DNA of 64,000 nucleotides from Pontibacter sp. SGAir0037 (GTDB taxonomy: Bacteria > Bacteroidota > Bacteroidia > Cytophagales > Hymenobacteraceae). The stretch's first letter is position 1. Each line of letters begins with the position of its first letter. This document shows, piece by piece, positions 9,202 through 16,888 of this stretch. Under the pieces are notes generated by a model. The model ran no database searches and had not been told where the DNA came from. It saw only the letters and a list, made by a program, of their open reading frames with translations. Location: assembly GCF_005491705.1 (NCBI RefSeq), contig NZ_CP028092.1:2666001-2730000 (forward strand). The letters are read 5' to 3'. A program made the position numbers and the translations under genes.

Positions 9202-10419
9202 ATGACGATAGGAGTTAGCGGACCGATTGATTTAAAGTTACTTGAGTGGGACGTGAATAGCAACGACCTGCCCACTACGAATGCTTTCCCGCTTACATCT
9301 CATTTTATAAATGGATTACTCAGACGTGGCTTCAAAGTTATAGGCTATACAAGTTCAGGAGAAATAGACGAACCGAGGGTTATCAGTAGCGGTAACCTGA
9401 CTATTTGTATAAGCAGACATAAACCTCAACCCGGCAGAAGGTTCTTTAAGTTTGAAGTGGAAGATTTGCGTAAAACCATAGAAGCCAATCCTGCTGATGT
9501 TATTTGTGCTTTATGGTCTTATGAGTATGCCTGGGCACCACTTAAAACCAAGATACCAACTATTGTGCATCTGCACGATGTAGCTTTCCAGATCCTTCTA
9601 AAAATCCCGGATATGTTTCGCCTGGTCAGGTGGATGATTAACTACATTGTTGTTCATAAAGCTACTCACCTGGTAGCCAATTCTGTTTATACATTTAACC
9701 AGCTTGGCCGAAGAACCAGGAAAAAGACAAGAGTTATCGACAACTTTTACCCTTACAACCTGAAGCAGCGCTTATCTGCTTCTGCTATAAAAGGAAACTA
9801 TATTATTACAGTAGCGCAAGGCTTTACCAAACGTAAAAACATTGAAACAGCCATACATGCTTTTTCGATTCTGCGTAAACAGTATCCCGAACTGGAATAT
9901 TACCTGGTAGGTGTAGACTCAGAAAAAGGTGGTTTGGCGGAACAGTATGCCCAAGCCCATAACCTGACCGACGGAATTCGGTTTATCGGTCCCTTGCCGT
10001 ACGGCGAAGTTTTTGAGCTGATACAGAAAGCGCAGTTACTTTTACATCCTTCACGTGAGGAATCTTTCGGCATGGTGCTTTTAGAAGCCATGGTTGCTCA
10101 GACACCGGTTGTGGGCGGCAAAAAGAGCGGGTATATCCCTCACCTGCTCGACTATGGCAAGGCTGGCCTTCTCTGTGATGTAGAGTCTCCTGAATCTATT
10201 GCAGCTGAAGTAAGCAAGGTGCTATCGAATGAAACACTGTATAAAGAGCTGGTTCGGGAAGGCTATAAATTTGCCGAGGGAAATTTTTCTGAAGATGTGA
10301 TCATTAACAAACACCTGGCTTACTTAAGTGAGGTGATGGGAAAACCAATAGTGCCCCTTACCAAAAGCGCTTCTTCTTCAGAACGCAGGAACCTGATCAG
10401 CAATTCGCTACAGACCTGA
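9202..10419 (+). CDS. Glycosyltransferase, GT4 family
   Basis: A 405-residue GT-B enzyme. The C-terminal half has the retaining GT4 signature: a nucleotide-sugar loop YIITVAQGFTKRKNIETAI and the E-x7-E region REESFGMVLLEAMVAQTPVVGGKKSGYI, followed by a GLL segment. The N-terminal acceptor domain carries HLHDVAFQ. It should add one sugar to the lipid-linked repeat unit on the cytoplasmic face of the membrane. It sits between the flippase and polymerase genes with gaps of 32 and 15 bases, clearly in one operon. Donor and acceptor cannot be predicted. Confidence 0.92.
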   Translation: MTIGVSGPIDLKLLEWDVNSNDLPTTNAFPLTSHFINGLLRRGFKVIGYTSSGEIDEPRVISSGNLTICISRHKPQPGRRFFKFEVEDLRKTIEANPADVICALWSYEYAWAPLKTKIPTIVHLHDVAFQILLKIPDMFRLVRWMINYIVVHKATHLVANSVYTFNQLGRRTRKKTRVIDNFYPYNLKQRLSASAIKGNYIITVAQGFTKRKNIETAIHAFSILRKQYPELEYYLVGVDSEKGGLAEQYAQAHNLTDGIRFIGPLPYGEVFELIQKAQLLLHPSREESFGMVLLEAMVAQTPVVGGKKSGYIPHLLDYGKAGLLCDVESPESIAAEVSKVLSNETLYKELVREGYKFAEGNFSEDVIINKHLAYLSEVMGKPIVPLTKSASSSERRNLISNSLQT

Positions 10420-10434
10420 TAACAGAAGACATTT

Positions 10435-11736
10435 ATGAAACTGAATTACTCCTTCTTATTTATTATTCCGCTGGCCCTTATTTGTGCCTCTGATAATATG
10501 TTTACAGAGCTGGCTGCACCTAAAAACCTGAACACGCAAGCCTCGCTCTTAAACCTGATCATTAAAGGATCGTCGGCATTAGCATTTCTTTACAGTACAT
10601 TTTACTTTAAGCGGATGTCGCCATTCATGCGCTTTGCCTTTGGCCTTACCACCCTGTATTTACTGGCTATGATGTTTGAGTCGTATTATTACTACAACTC
10701 CATCATGATTTACCCGCACGTGTTTCAGCGGATACTTTTCCTGTACTACATTTATTTTGTTTATACCTTTTATAAAGGAAATTATCATCTGAAGTTCTCG
10801 CATGTGGTATGGTTCATCCTGGCTGCGTTCTGGCTCAACGTCATCATTGTGAATCCGCATACGCTAAGTATATCTTCCTTTACGAATCATAACAGGGGCG
10901 TACACTCCACCTCCGTATACATGCTGGTGGTCCCTTTCTTGTATTTCCTGAGCCGCTACCTTTACAAAGGAGGCTTCTTTGATCTGTTCATGTCGCTTTT
11001 TGTGCTCCTGAACATCTTCTTTTTCCAGCATCGTACCGTTTGGGTATCAACAGCTATGGTACTGGTGGTGTATTACCTGCTTATCAGGTTTAAAGGCAAC
11101 GAACCGATCAACTTTGTAGGCAGGCTAATGCCCGTGGCTACTGTAATGGTTATACTAGGTATTGCCAGCAGTGCCTTTTTATTCTCGGAACATCCCGAAA
11201 TTATAGACAAAGTACAGGAAAGCATTTCCGATATCGAGAACATGGATTCTCAGGGCACAGGCGGCTGGCGTTACCAACAGTGGCTTTCATACCTGCCATT
11301 TATTGAAGAGAACTTTATGTTCGGGATGCGTAACGAAGGCTTTGAATTACCTATTCAGTTCTACCGGGACGATATAGACCAGCCTGTTTTTGAAGATGGA
11401 AACGGACACCACTTCCATAGTTTTTATGTGGATATTTTGTTCTACATTGGTTTTGCAGGCCTGCTCCTGTTCTGCCTGGCTGCCCTTTACGTTATCTGGA
11501 AGAGCCTGACAAAGAGATCAATTACCGACAAAGAAATTATACTTGTTTCGTTTGTGAGTACAGGCTTTGTTTTCGGCATCTCTTATGTTTTACCGGCCTT
11601 TTACTATGCCTTCCTAGGCTGGGCAATTGCCACTGTCGAAGAAGAACGTATAGAGCATGTTACTTATCTGAAAGCCTTTGCCCAACGCCGGAAAGCAAAT
11701 TTAATCGCTTTAAAAGAAAAGTTAATTTCATCGTAG
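10435..11736 (+). CDS. O-antigen/EPS polymerase, Wzy-like membrane protein
   Basis: A 433-residue membrane protein with about ten helices. Between two of the later helices lies the large hydrophilic loop (about 240-335), typical of Wzy polymerases and WaaL-type ligases, including GGWRYQQW and FMFGMRNEGF. Its place in a Wza/Wzc/Wzx operon favours polymerase over ligase. It would join repeat units in the periplasm. Sequence conservation in this family is low, so the call rests on topology and context. Confidence 0.85.
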   Translation: MKLNYSFLFIIPLALICASDNMFTELAAPKNLNTQASLLNLIIKGSSALAFLYSTFYFKRMSPFMRFAFGLTTLYLLAMMFESYYYYNSIMIYPHVFQRILFLYYIYFVYTFYKGNYHLKFSHVVWFILAAFWLNVIIVNPHTLSISSFTNHNRGVHSTSVYMLVVPFLYFLSRYLYKGGFFDLFMSLFVLLNIFFFQHRTVWVSTAMVLVVYYLLIRFKGNEPINFVGRLMPVATVMVILGIASSAFLFSEHPEIIDKVQESISDIENMDSQGTGGWRYQQWLSYLPFIEENFMFGMRNEGFELPIQFYRDDIDQPVFEDGNGHHFHSFYVDILFYIGFAGLLLFCLAALYVIWKSLTKRSITDKEIILVSFVSTGFVFGISYVLPAFYYAFLGWAIATVEEERIEHVTYLKAFAQRRKANLIALKEKLISS

Positions 11737-11791
11737 TAACCCCTGAACAAGATTTACAGTACTATATATCAACTGTACAATTTACCCTTAT

Positions 11792-12721
11792 ATGAGTACT
11801 CCTAACACTACTGATATTCTGCACACTCCTGTGCTCCTTATTATATTTAACAGACCACATACTACCCAAAAAGTTTTTGATCGCATCAGGCAAGTGAAGC
11901 CAACTAAGTTGTATGTAGCCGCCGATGGGCCTCGCCCGCATGTAGACACAGATCCGGAACGCTGTGCCGAAACGCGCCGGATTATTGAGCAGGTAGACTG
12001 GGACTGTGAAGTGAAGACCCTTTTCCAGGAGCAGAACCTGCGATGCGGTGTGGCTCCGGCCAGGGCTATTTCGTGGCTGTTCGAAAACGAAGAAACAGGT
12101 ATTATATTAGAAGACGACTGTGTTCCTTCTAAAAGCTTTTTCTGGTTTTGCCAGGAAGTACTGGAGAAATACAAGTACGATACGCGCATTATGCACGTAA
12201 GCGGTAACAACTATCTGAACGGCTGGCGCCACGACTGTGATTACTCTTATTATTTTTCTGACAAAGTAAACGCCTGGGGCTGGGCAACCTGGCGCCGCGC
12301 ATGGCAGCTGTTCGACTTCAACATTCCTACTTATCCTGAGCTAAAGGAAAAAGGATACTTGAATGACATCTTCTTAAACAAGATTGAAGCGACCTACCGC
12401 CTGAACCAGCTCGACAAAACCTATGCTAACCTTAAAAAAGGCGATGTATGGGATTACCAGTGGGAATTTACCGTATACAGTAATTCAGGCTTGTGTATCA
12501 TTCCGGAAGTGAACCTGGTTAAAAATATAGGTTTTGGCGAAGATGCTACCCATACGTTTAACCTGCACGACAAGAATGCCTATATTTCGGAGCAGGAAAT
12601 ACAATTCCCTTTACGGCATCCGAAATTTGTTATACGCTCCGTTGAATCCGACAGGCGCAACTTCAATTACCTTATCAAGAACAAAGTAAGTGCGAAGCTC
12701 AAGAGCATTTTCAGCCTTTAA
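11792..12721 (+). CDS. GT2-like glycosyltransferase (GT-A fold)
   Basis: A 309-residue protein with a nucleotide-diphospho-sugar transferase start (PVLLIIFNRPHTTQKVFDRI), the segment LYVAADGPRP, and an acidic metal-binding motif in GIILEDDCVPS. A later WGWATWRRAW stretch is typical of this Bacteroidota group, often labelled simply nucleotide-diphospho-sugar transferase. It lies 55 bases after the polymerase gene and 9 before the next glycosyltransferase. It presumably adds one sugar of the repeat unit; the specific linkage is unknown. Confidence 0.85.
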   Translation: MSTPNTTDILHTPVLLIIFNRPHTTQKVFDRIRQVKPTKLYVAADGPRPHVDTDPERCAETRRIIEQVDWDCEVKTLFQEQNLRCGVAPARAISWLFENEETGIILEDDCVPSKSFFWFCQEVLEKYKYDTRIMHVSGNNYLNGWRHDCDYSYYFSDKVNAWGWATWRRAWQLFDFNIPTYPELKEKGYLNDIFLNKIEATYRLNQLDKTYANLKKGDVWDYQWEFTVYSNSGLCIIPEVNLVKNIGFGEDATHTFNLHDKNAYISEQEIQFPLRHPKFVIRSVESDRRNFNYLIKNKVSAKLKSIFSL

Positions 12722-12730
12722 CAGTGAACT

Positions 12731-13981
12731 ATGAAATTACTTTTATCTGCATATGCCTGTGAACCGAATCGTGGCACAGAGCTGGGCAACGGCTGGAACT
12801 GGGCTTTGAATACCGCTAAAATGGGTTATGAGGTCTGGTGTCTCACCACGGTGGAAGGAAAAGAGAATATTATAAAAGAAGTTGAAAAACTGGCCTTGCC
12901 GAATCTGCACATTGTATTTGTAGAACTTCCCGCCTGGATAGACAAAGCCTTTGAATACCATTTAGGATTCTACTTTCATTATATCGCCTGGCAACAGCAG
13001 GCGTATAAGAAAGCGAAAGAACTGGATAAGGAGATAAACTTTGACCTGGTACACCATGCCACAATCGGCAGCCTGCAGCTAGGCACAGCGCTCTGGCGCT
13101 TAAACAAGCCCCTTATCTTCGGGCCGGCAGGAGGTGGACAAGAAGCTCCAAAGGCTTTTAAAAAGTACTTTTACCGCTGGTGGAAAATGGAAGTGGTGCG
13201 CTCCTGGATCAGCAAAATACTTTTAAAAACGAATCCTGATGTACGTAAAGCCATGCGCCATGCCTCGCTGGTACTTACAACAAACGAAGACACCTACCAA
13301 ATGGCTAAAAACTGCGGGACTTTAAACCCTCAGATGTTTTTAGATACCAGCTTACCAGAGGATTTCTATCCGGCAGCTTACCCGGAAAGGGCACCATCGA
13401 AAGAGCTGAAGATTTTATGGGTAGGTCGGTTATTTGCCCGCAAGGGGCTACCGCTCGTACTGGAGGCATTAAGCCATGTGAACGCAGCTGTGCCGTTTAA
13501 ACTCACTATCCTGGGAGACGGACATATGCACGATCTTGTACCGCAATGGATAGAAGCGTATAAACTGCAAGGCAAAGTAGACTGGAAAGGCCAGGTGCCC
13601 TGGGAGGAAGTAAAAAGGGCGTATACAGAAAGTGATGTGTTCATGTTCTGCAGCCTACGTGATTCTTCAGCAGCTCAGTTCCTGGAGTCGATGGCTTATG
13701 GTTTACCTGTTATCACACTAGATCTGCACGGCGCTAAAAACCTGGTACCTGATCATGCAGGCATTAAAGTAAAAGTAACTACCCCTGACACTACCGCTAA
13801 AGCACTTGCCAAAGCCGTAGAACACTTATACTACAACCCGGATTTGCGTGAAGAAATGGGCCGCAACGGCTATGCTTTTTCGAAAACACAAACTTGGACA
13901 TTAAAAACAAAACACATTGCCAGCTTATATAGTAAATATACCAAATCGGCAATAGAACAACCTATATCGCTAGAACAGTAG
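12731..13981 (+). CDS. Glycosyltransferase, GT4 family
   Basis: A 416-residue GT-B enzyme. The N-terminus MKLLLSAYACEPNRGTELGNGW is a recognisable start of one Bacteroidota GT4 group. The C-terminal domain has the donor-site loop ILWVGRLFARKGLPLVLEAL and a variant of the E-x7-E region in SLRDSSAAQFLESMAYGLPVITLD. In that variant the first acidic residue appears replaced (RDSSAAQFLESM), a divergence sometimes seen in this group. It is packed 9 bases after the previous and 11 bases before the next glycosyltransferase gene. Confidence 0.9.
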   Translation: MKLLLSAYACEPNRGTELGNGWNWALNTAKMGYEVWCLTTVEGKENIIKEVEKLALPNLHIVFVELPAWIDKAFEYHLGFYFHYIAWQQQAYKKAKELDKEINFDLVHHATIGSLQLGTALWRLNKPLIFGPAGGGQEAPKAFKKYFYRWWKMEVVRSWISKILLKTNPDVRKAMRHASLVLTTNEDTYQMAKNCGTLNPQMFLDTSLPEDFYPAAYPERAPSKELKILWVGRLFARKGLPLVLEALSHVNAAVPFKLTILGDGHMHDLVPQWIEAYKLQGKVDWKGQVPWEEVKRAYTESDVFMFCSLRDSSAAQFLESMAYGLPVITLDLHGAKNLVPDHAGIKVKVTTPDTTAKALAKAVEHLYYNPDLREEMGRNGYAFSKTQTWTLKTKHIASLYSKYTKSAIEQPISLEQ

Positions 13982-13992
13982 CCTTTAAGATC

Positions 13993-14832
13993 ATGATTTA
14001 TATAGTTATCCCCGTTTTTAACAGAAAAGATTTTACCCGCGACTGCTTATTGTCGCTTCGTAAACAAACAGACCCTAACTATAAAGTAATAGTTGTAGAC
14101 GATGGCTCTACCGATGGAACAGCAGACATGCTAAAAGAAGAGTTTCCGGAGGTAACCGTCTTATTTGGCGATGGCAATTTGTTCTGGACGGCCAGTGTGA
14201 ACATGGGCATTCATCATGCCCTGGAGCAGGGTGCAGATTATGTCATGACCATGAACAATGATGTGGAAGTTGCTCCTGACTTTATAGAAAACACATATAA
14301 GTGGGCTAAAGTTAAGCCTAATGCTGTCATCGGAGCACTTGAAATGGATGCTGAAACCCGTGAGCCTATTTTTGGTGGAGAAATAATCGATTTTAAATTA
14401 AACAGTGTACGCCACCTGATACAGGAACTGCCGAAAGAAAAGCAGGTTGGTATACACCTGGTATCACAACTGCCTGGCCGTGGTTTGTTAATTCCTCGCA
14501 CCGTAATCGATAAAATCGGGGTATTTGACCAGGAGCAGTTTCCGCATTACGTGGCCGACTACGACTATACGCATACTGCGGCCCGCCATGGCTTTGAGCT
14601 ATACTGCAACTACGATGCTAAGCTTTATACTTATCCGGAAGAAAGCGGTGAGCGCAAAAACAGGAAAAGCAAAAACCTGAAAAACTTCTACAACCACCTG
14701 TTCGATATTAAGGGAGGCGGTAACTTACGCGACTTTACCAGGTTTACGTTAAAGAACTGCCCGAAGCCTTATATACCTTATTACCTGGCTAACGGCTACG
14801 CCCGCAGAATATTCGGCTACCTGATGAAGTAG
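13993..14832 (+). CDS. Glycosyltransferase, GT2 family (rhamnosyltransferase-like)
   Basis: A 279-residue GT-A enzyme. It has the N-terminal GT2 hallmarks IPVFNRKDFTRDCLLSL and VVDDGSTDGTADML, a metal-binding motif in TMNNDVEVAPDF, and the later acidic stretch ADYDYTHTAARHG, a pattern shared with WbbL/rhamnosyl-type enzymes. It should act on the lipid-linked intermediate in the cytoplasm. Its stop codon shares one base with the GTG start of the next gene, so the membrane-anchored beta-helix protein is translationally coupled to it. Confidence 0.92.
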   Translation: MIYIVIPVFNRKDFTRDCLLSLRKQTDPNYKVIVVDDGSTDGTADMLKEEFPEVTVLFGDGNLFWTASVNMGIHHALEQGADYVMTMNNDVEVAPDFIENTYKWAKVKPNAVIGALEMDAETREPIFGGEIIDFKLNSVRHLIQELPKEKQVGIHLVSQLPGRGLLIPRTVIDKIGVFDQEQFPHYVADYDYTHTAARHGFELYCNYDAKLYTYPEESGERKNRKSKNLKNFYNHLFDIKGGGNLRDFTRFTLKNCPKPYIPYYLANGYARRIFGYLMK

Positions 14833-16091
14833 TGTACCAACAAATTCAAATACCGCTAATTCCATTGAAAAAAACTACCTGGAAAGCAAGCATCTTTATC
14901 TCTTTTATAGTATTAACAGTACTTGCTTTCTGGGTAATTGTACAAAAGAACAACAAGCCAGACACAGCTTCCGCTCCACCTATTGGCAAATCGACACAGC
15001 CTGGCTCTATCGTTATTTCAAAAGGAGGCACTTACTCGGGTAACTGGGAATCCACAGATTCTGAAATACCGGCGGTGGAAATCCGCACCTTTGAAAAAGT
15101 AATTATAGAGAATGCTACTATAAAAGGCGCTGGTTACCTGATAAAGTGCTGGGGCTATGATGCCGACGTAACCGTACGGCAGACGAGAGGCTATGGCCTA
15201 CCCCCTACCCCCTGGAAAGAATATGAAAAGCCCCGCCGCTTCCTGATTGTGAATGACTTTAAAAATGTAGTTGTGGAAAACTGTTATATGGAAAACACGG
15301 CAGGCATTTATGTAGGAGACAGCTACAAAGGAAACGGCACAGAAGAGCAAACAGTCAAAATCAGGTTCAATAAGGTTAAGAATATTGATGGGCGCATTCA
15401 CGGCGGATGGTACAGAGTGCAGTTTGTGCAGTTTAATTTCCGAAATGCCTTGCCTCACGCCGAAATTTCCTGGAATGAAATTACCAATGAGCCTGACAGG
15501 TCTCGTGTTGAAGATAACATTAACATTTATAATACCCGTGGCCTGCCTTCGTCTCCGATACAGATCCATAATAATTATATAGAAGGAGCATATCCTTTGC
15601 CTGCTACTAGTAAAGAGTATTCTGGCGGCGGTATTATTACCGACTCTCCCGACGCAGACTCCACTTCTTCAACGGCCTTTGTACACATACACGACAACCA
15701 GCTTGTAGCGCTTAGTAATTATTGCATTGGCATTGCAGGTGGCAACAACATTTCGGTGTATAACAACAGAGCCATTGTATCAGCTATGTTTGATGATGGT
15801 ACAGCCTATAGTTCCTGGACAAGCGGTATATGGGCTAAAGATTATTATAAGAGAAAGGCTACCTTTAAAAATAAGTTCTACAAAAACATATTAGCCGTTG
15901 CAGGTCAAAAAAGAACCTGGCGCAACGAAATAGCTGATAGCACTTCCGCTGTAGCACAGGTATACGATAATAACATACTTCAATCAGAAGTCACCAAAGA
16001 TCTTGAACGAAAAGAATTTGAGCTGTGGCAAGACAAAGTCAACAGCCAACATATTACCTTAGGTCCTGAGACCCTGGCTGCTCCAAATTAG
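14832..16091 (+). CDS. Membrane-anchored right-handed beta-helix protein
   Basis: The start is a GTG overlapping the upstream stop by one base; no ATG is available near the N-terminus. The 419-residue product has one hydrophobic helix (about 19-38) without a cleavage motif, suggesting an inner-membrane anchor with a periplasmic domain. That domain shows parallel beta-helix repeats (VVVENCYMENTAGIYVG, IHNNYIEGAYP, ISVYNNRAIV). It is a clear paralog of the first 390 residues of the secreted protein encoded at 16889: both begin with a (I/V)SKGG or TKGG TYSGNWES block and continue collinearly. Beta-helix folds are typical of polysaccharide lyases and epimerases, so a role in modifying the nascent polymer is plausible but unproven. 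Confidence 0.85.
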   Translation: MYQQIQIPLIPLKKTTWKASIFISFIVLTVLAFWVIVQKNNKPDTASAPPIGKSTQPGSIVISKGGTYSGNWESTDSEIPAVEIRTFEKVIIENATIKGAGYLIKCWGYDADVTVRQTRGYGLPPTPWKEYEKPRRFLIVNDFKNVVVENCYMENTAGIYVGDSYKGNGTEEQTVKIRFNKVKNIDGRIHGGWYRVQFVQFNFRNALPHAEISWNEITNEPDRSRVEDNINIYNTRGLPSSPIQIHNNYIEGAYPLPATSKEYSGGGIITDSPDADSTSSTAFVHIHDNQLVALSNYCIGIAGGNNISVYNNRAIVSAMFDDGTAYSSWTSGIWAKDYYKRKATFKNKFYKNILAVAGQKRTWRNEIADSTSAVAQVYDNNILQSEVTKDLERKEFELWQDKVNSQHITLGPETLAAPN

Positions 16092-16888
16092 CCTGCTGCT
16101 TGATCGCCTACGCTTCTTATACAGTGCATCTTACTATAGCCTGCCTCCACTTCCTAAGTTATTCACTACATAAACAGCTGCTCAAGCGCATTAATCCTAT
16201 TAGTCTTATTTAAAATCAGCCGCGTACAAGCTCCCTTTATTCTGGATTACCTTCAAACCTGGCGCTGAACAGTTAAAACTTAAGCCTGAAAATTCAGCTA
16301 TATTAAGTCTCTTCCACACTTCTTCTATTTATAGAAATATTCCATTATACAAATACTTAAGGTTATTTTAAATGCTTTTGTTCCCGTTAAAGCACAATCT
16401 TAAATATATTAAATATTAGATTATTAATATATATAAATATTAATAATAAAATTGTGCGTTTTCTATACATATAAACTATTTAATATTCAGAAACAATAAT
16501 TTTTTGCCATAAAAAGTACAATTTAATTTAGCAATTAATTACATTAAAAAAATATAACTAATTTTATAAATAAAACTTTTTTAAAGATATGAAAATAACA
16601 AAAATAACGCTTATAATGCTTTAAACAATGTTTTTTTAACTAAAAAAGCATAGCACTTTTTGCAGTCTATATAAATTAACAAAGAAATTTATCAGATATG
16701 TTATTTTTTTTGAAAATTTTCTCTCTACATTTGTAACAATTAATACATGATCTAGCAGATACTTCACAGCAAAAGATCAATGTAATTTTTAAAAGCTTAC
16801 ACCTTAACACTAGTTACTACTTGTAGAAACTAAACTTAAAAAGAAGCAAACTAAATTATTTTAAACTTTCAACTTTTAGCCAAAGAAG
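16092..16888. other. AT-rich intergenic region with promoter of the PA14/beta-helix gene
   Basis: Almost 800 bases without a gene. From about 16320 on it is extremely AT-rich, with runs such as ATTAATATATATAAATATTAATAATAAAA near 16432. The last 160 bases hold an exact -7 element and probably a long leader for the next gene. No terminator-like hairpin after the upstream gene was found. Confidence 0.55.
16726..16733 (+). promoter_or_regulatory. Bacteroidota -7 promoter element (TACATTTG)
   Basis: An exact TAnnTTTG match about 155 bases before the ATG at 16889. A TTTG lies upstream at 16709-16712, but the 13-base spacing is shorter than the usual distance between -33 and -7, so only the -7 element is firm. 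Confidence 0.5.

Noticed and set aside
16400-16480. AT-only near-palindromes as possible origin or attachment site
   Set aside because: Low-complexity AT DNA produces such symmetry by chance; there are no DnaA boxes, iterons or recombinase gene nearby.
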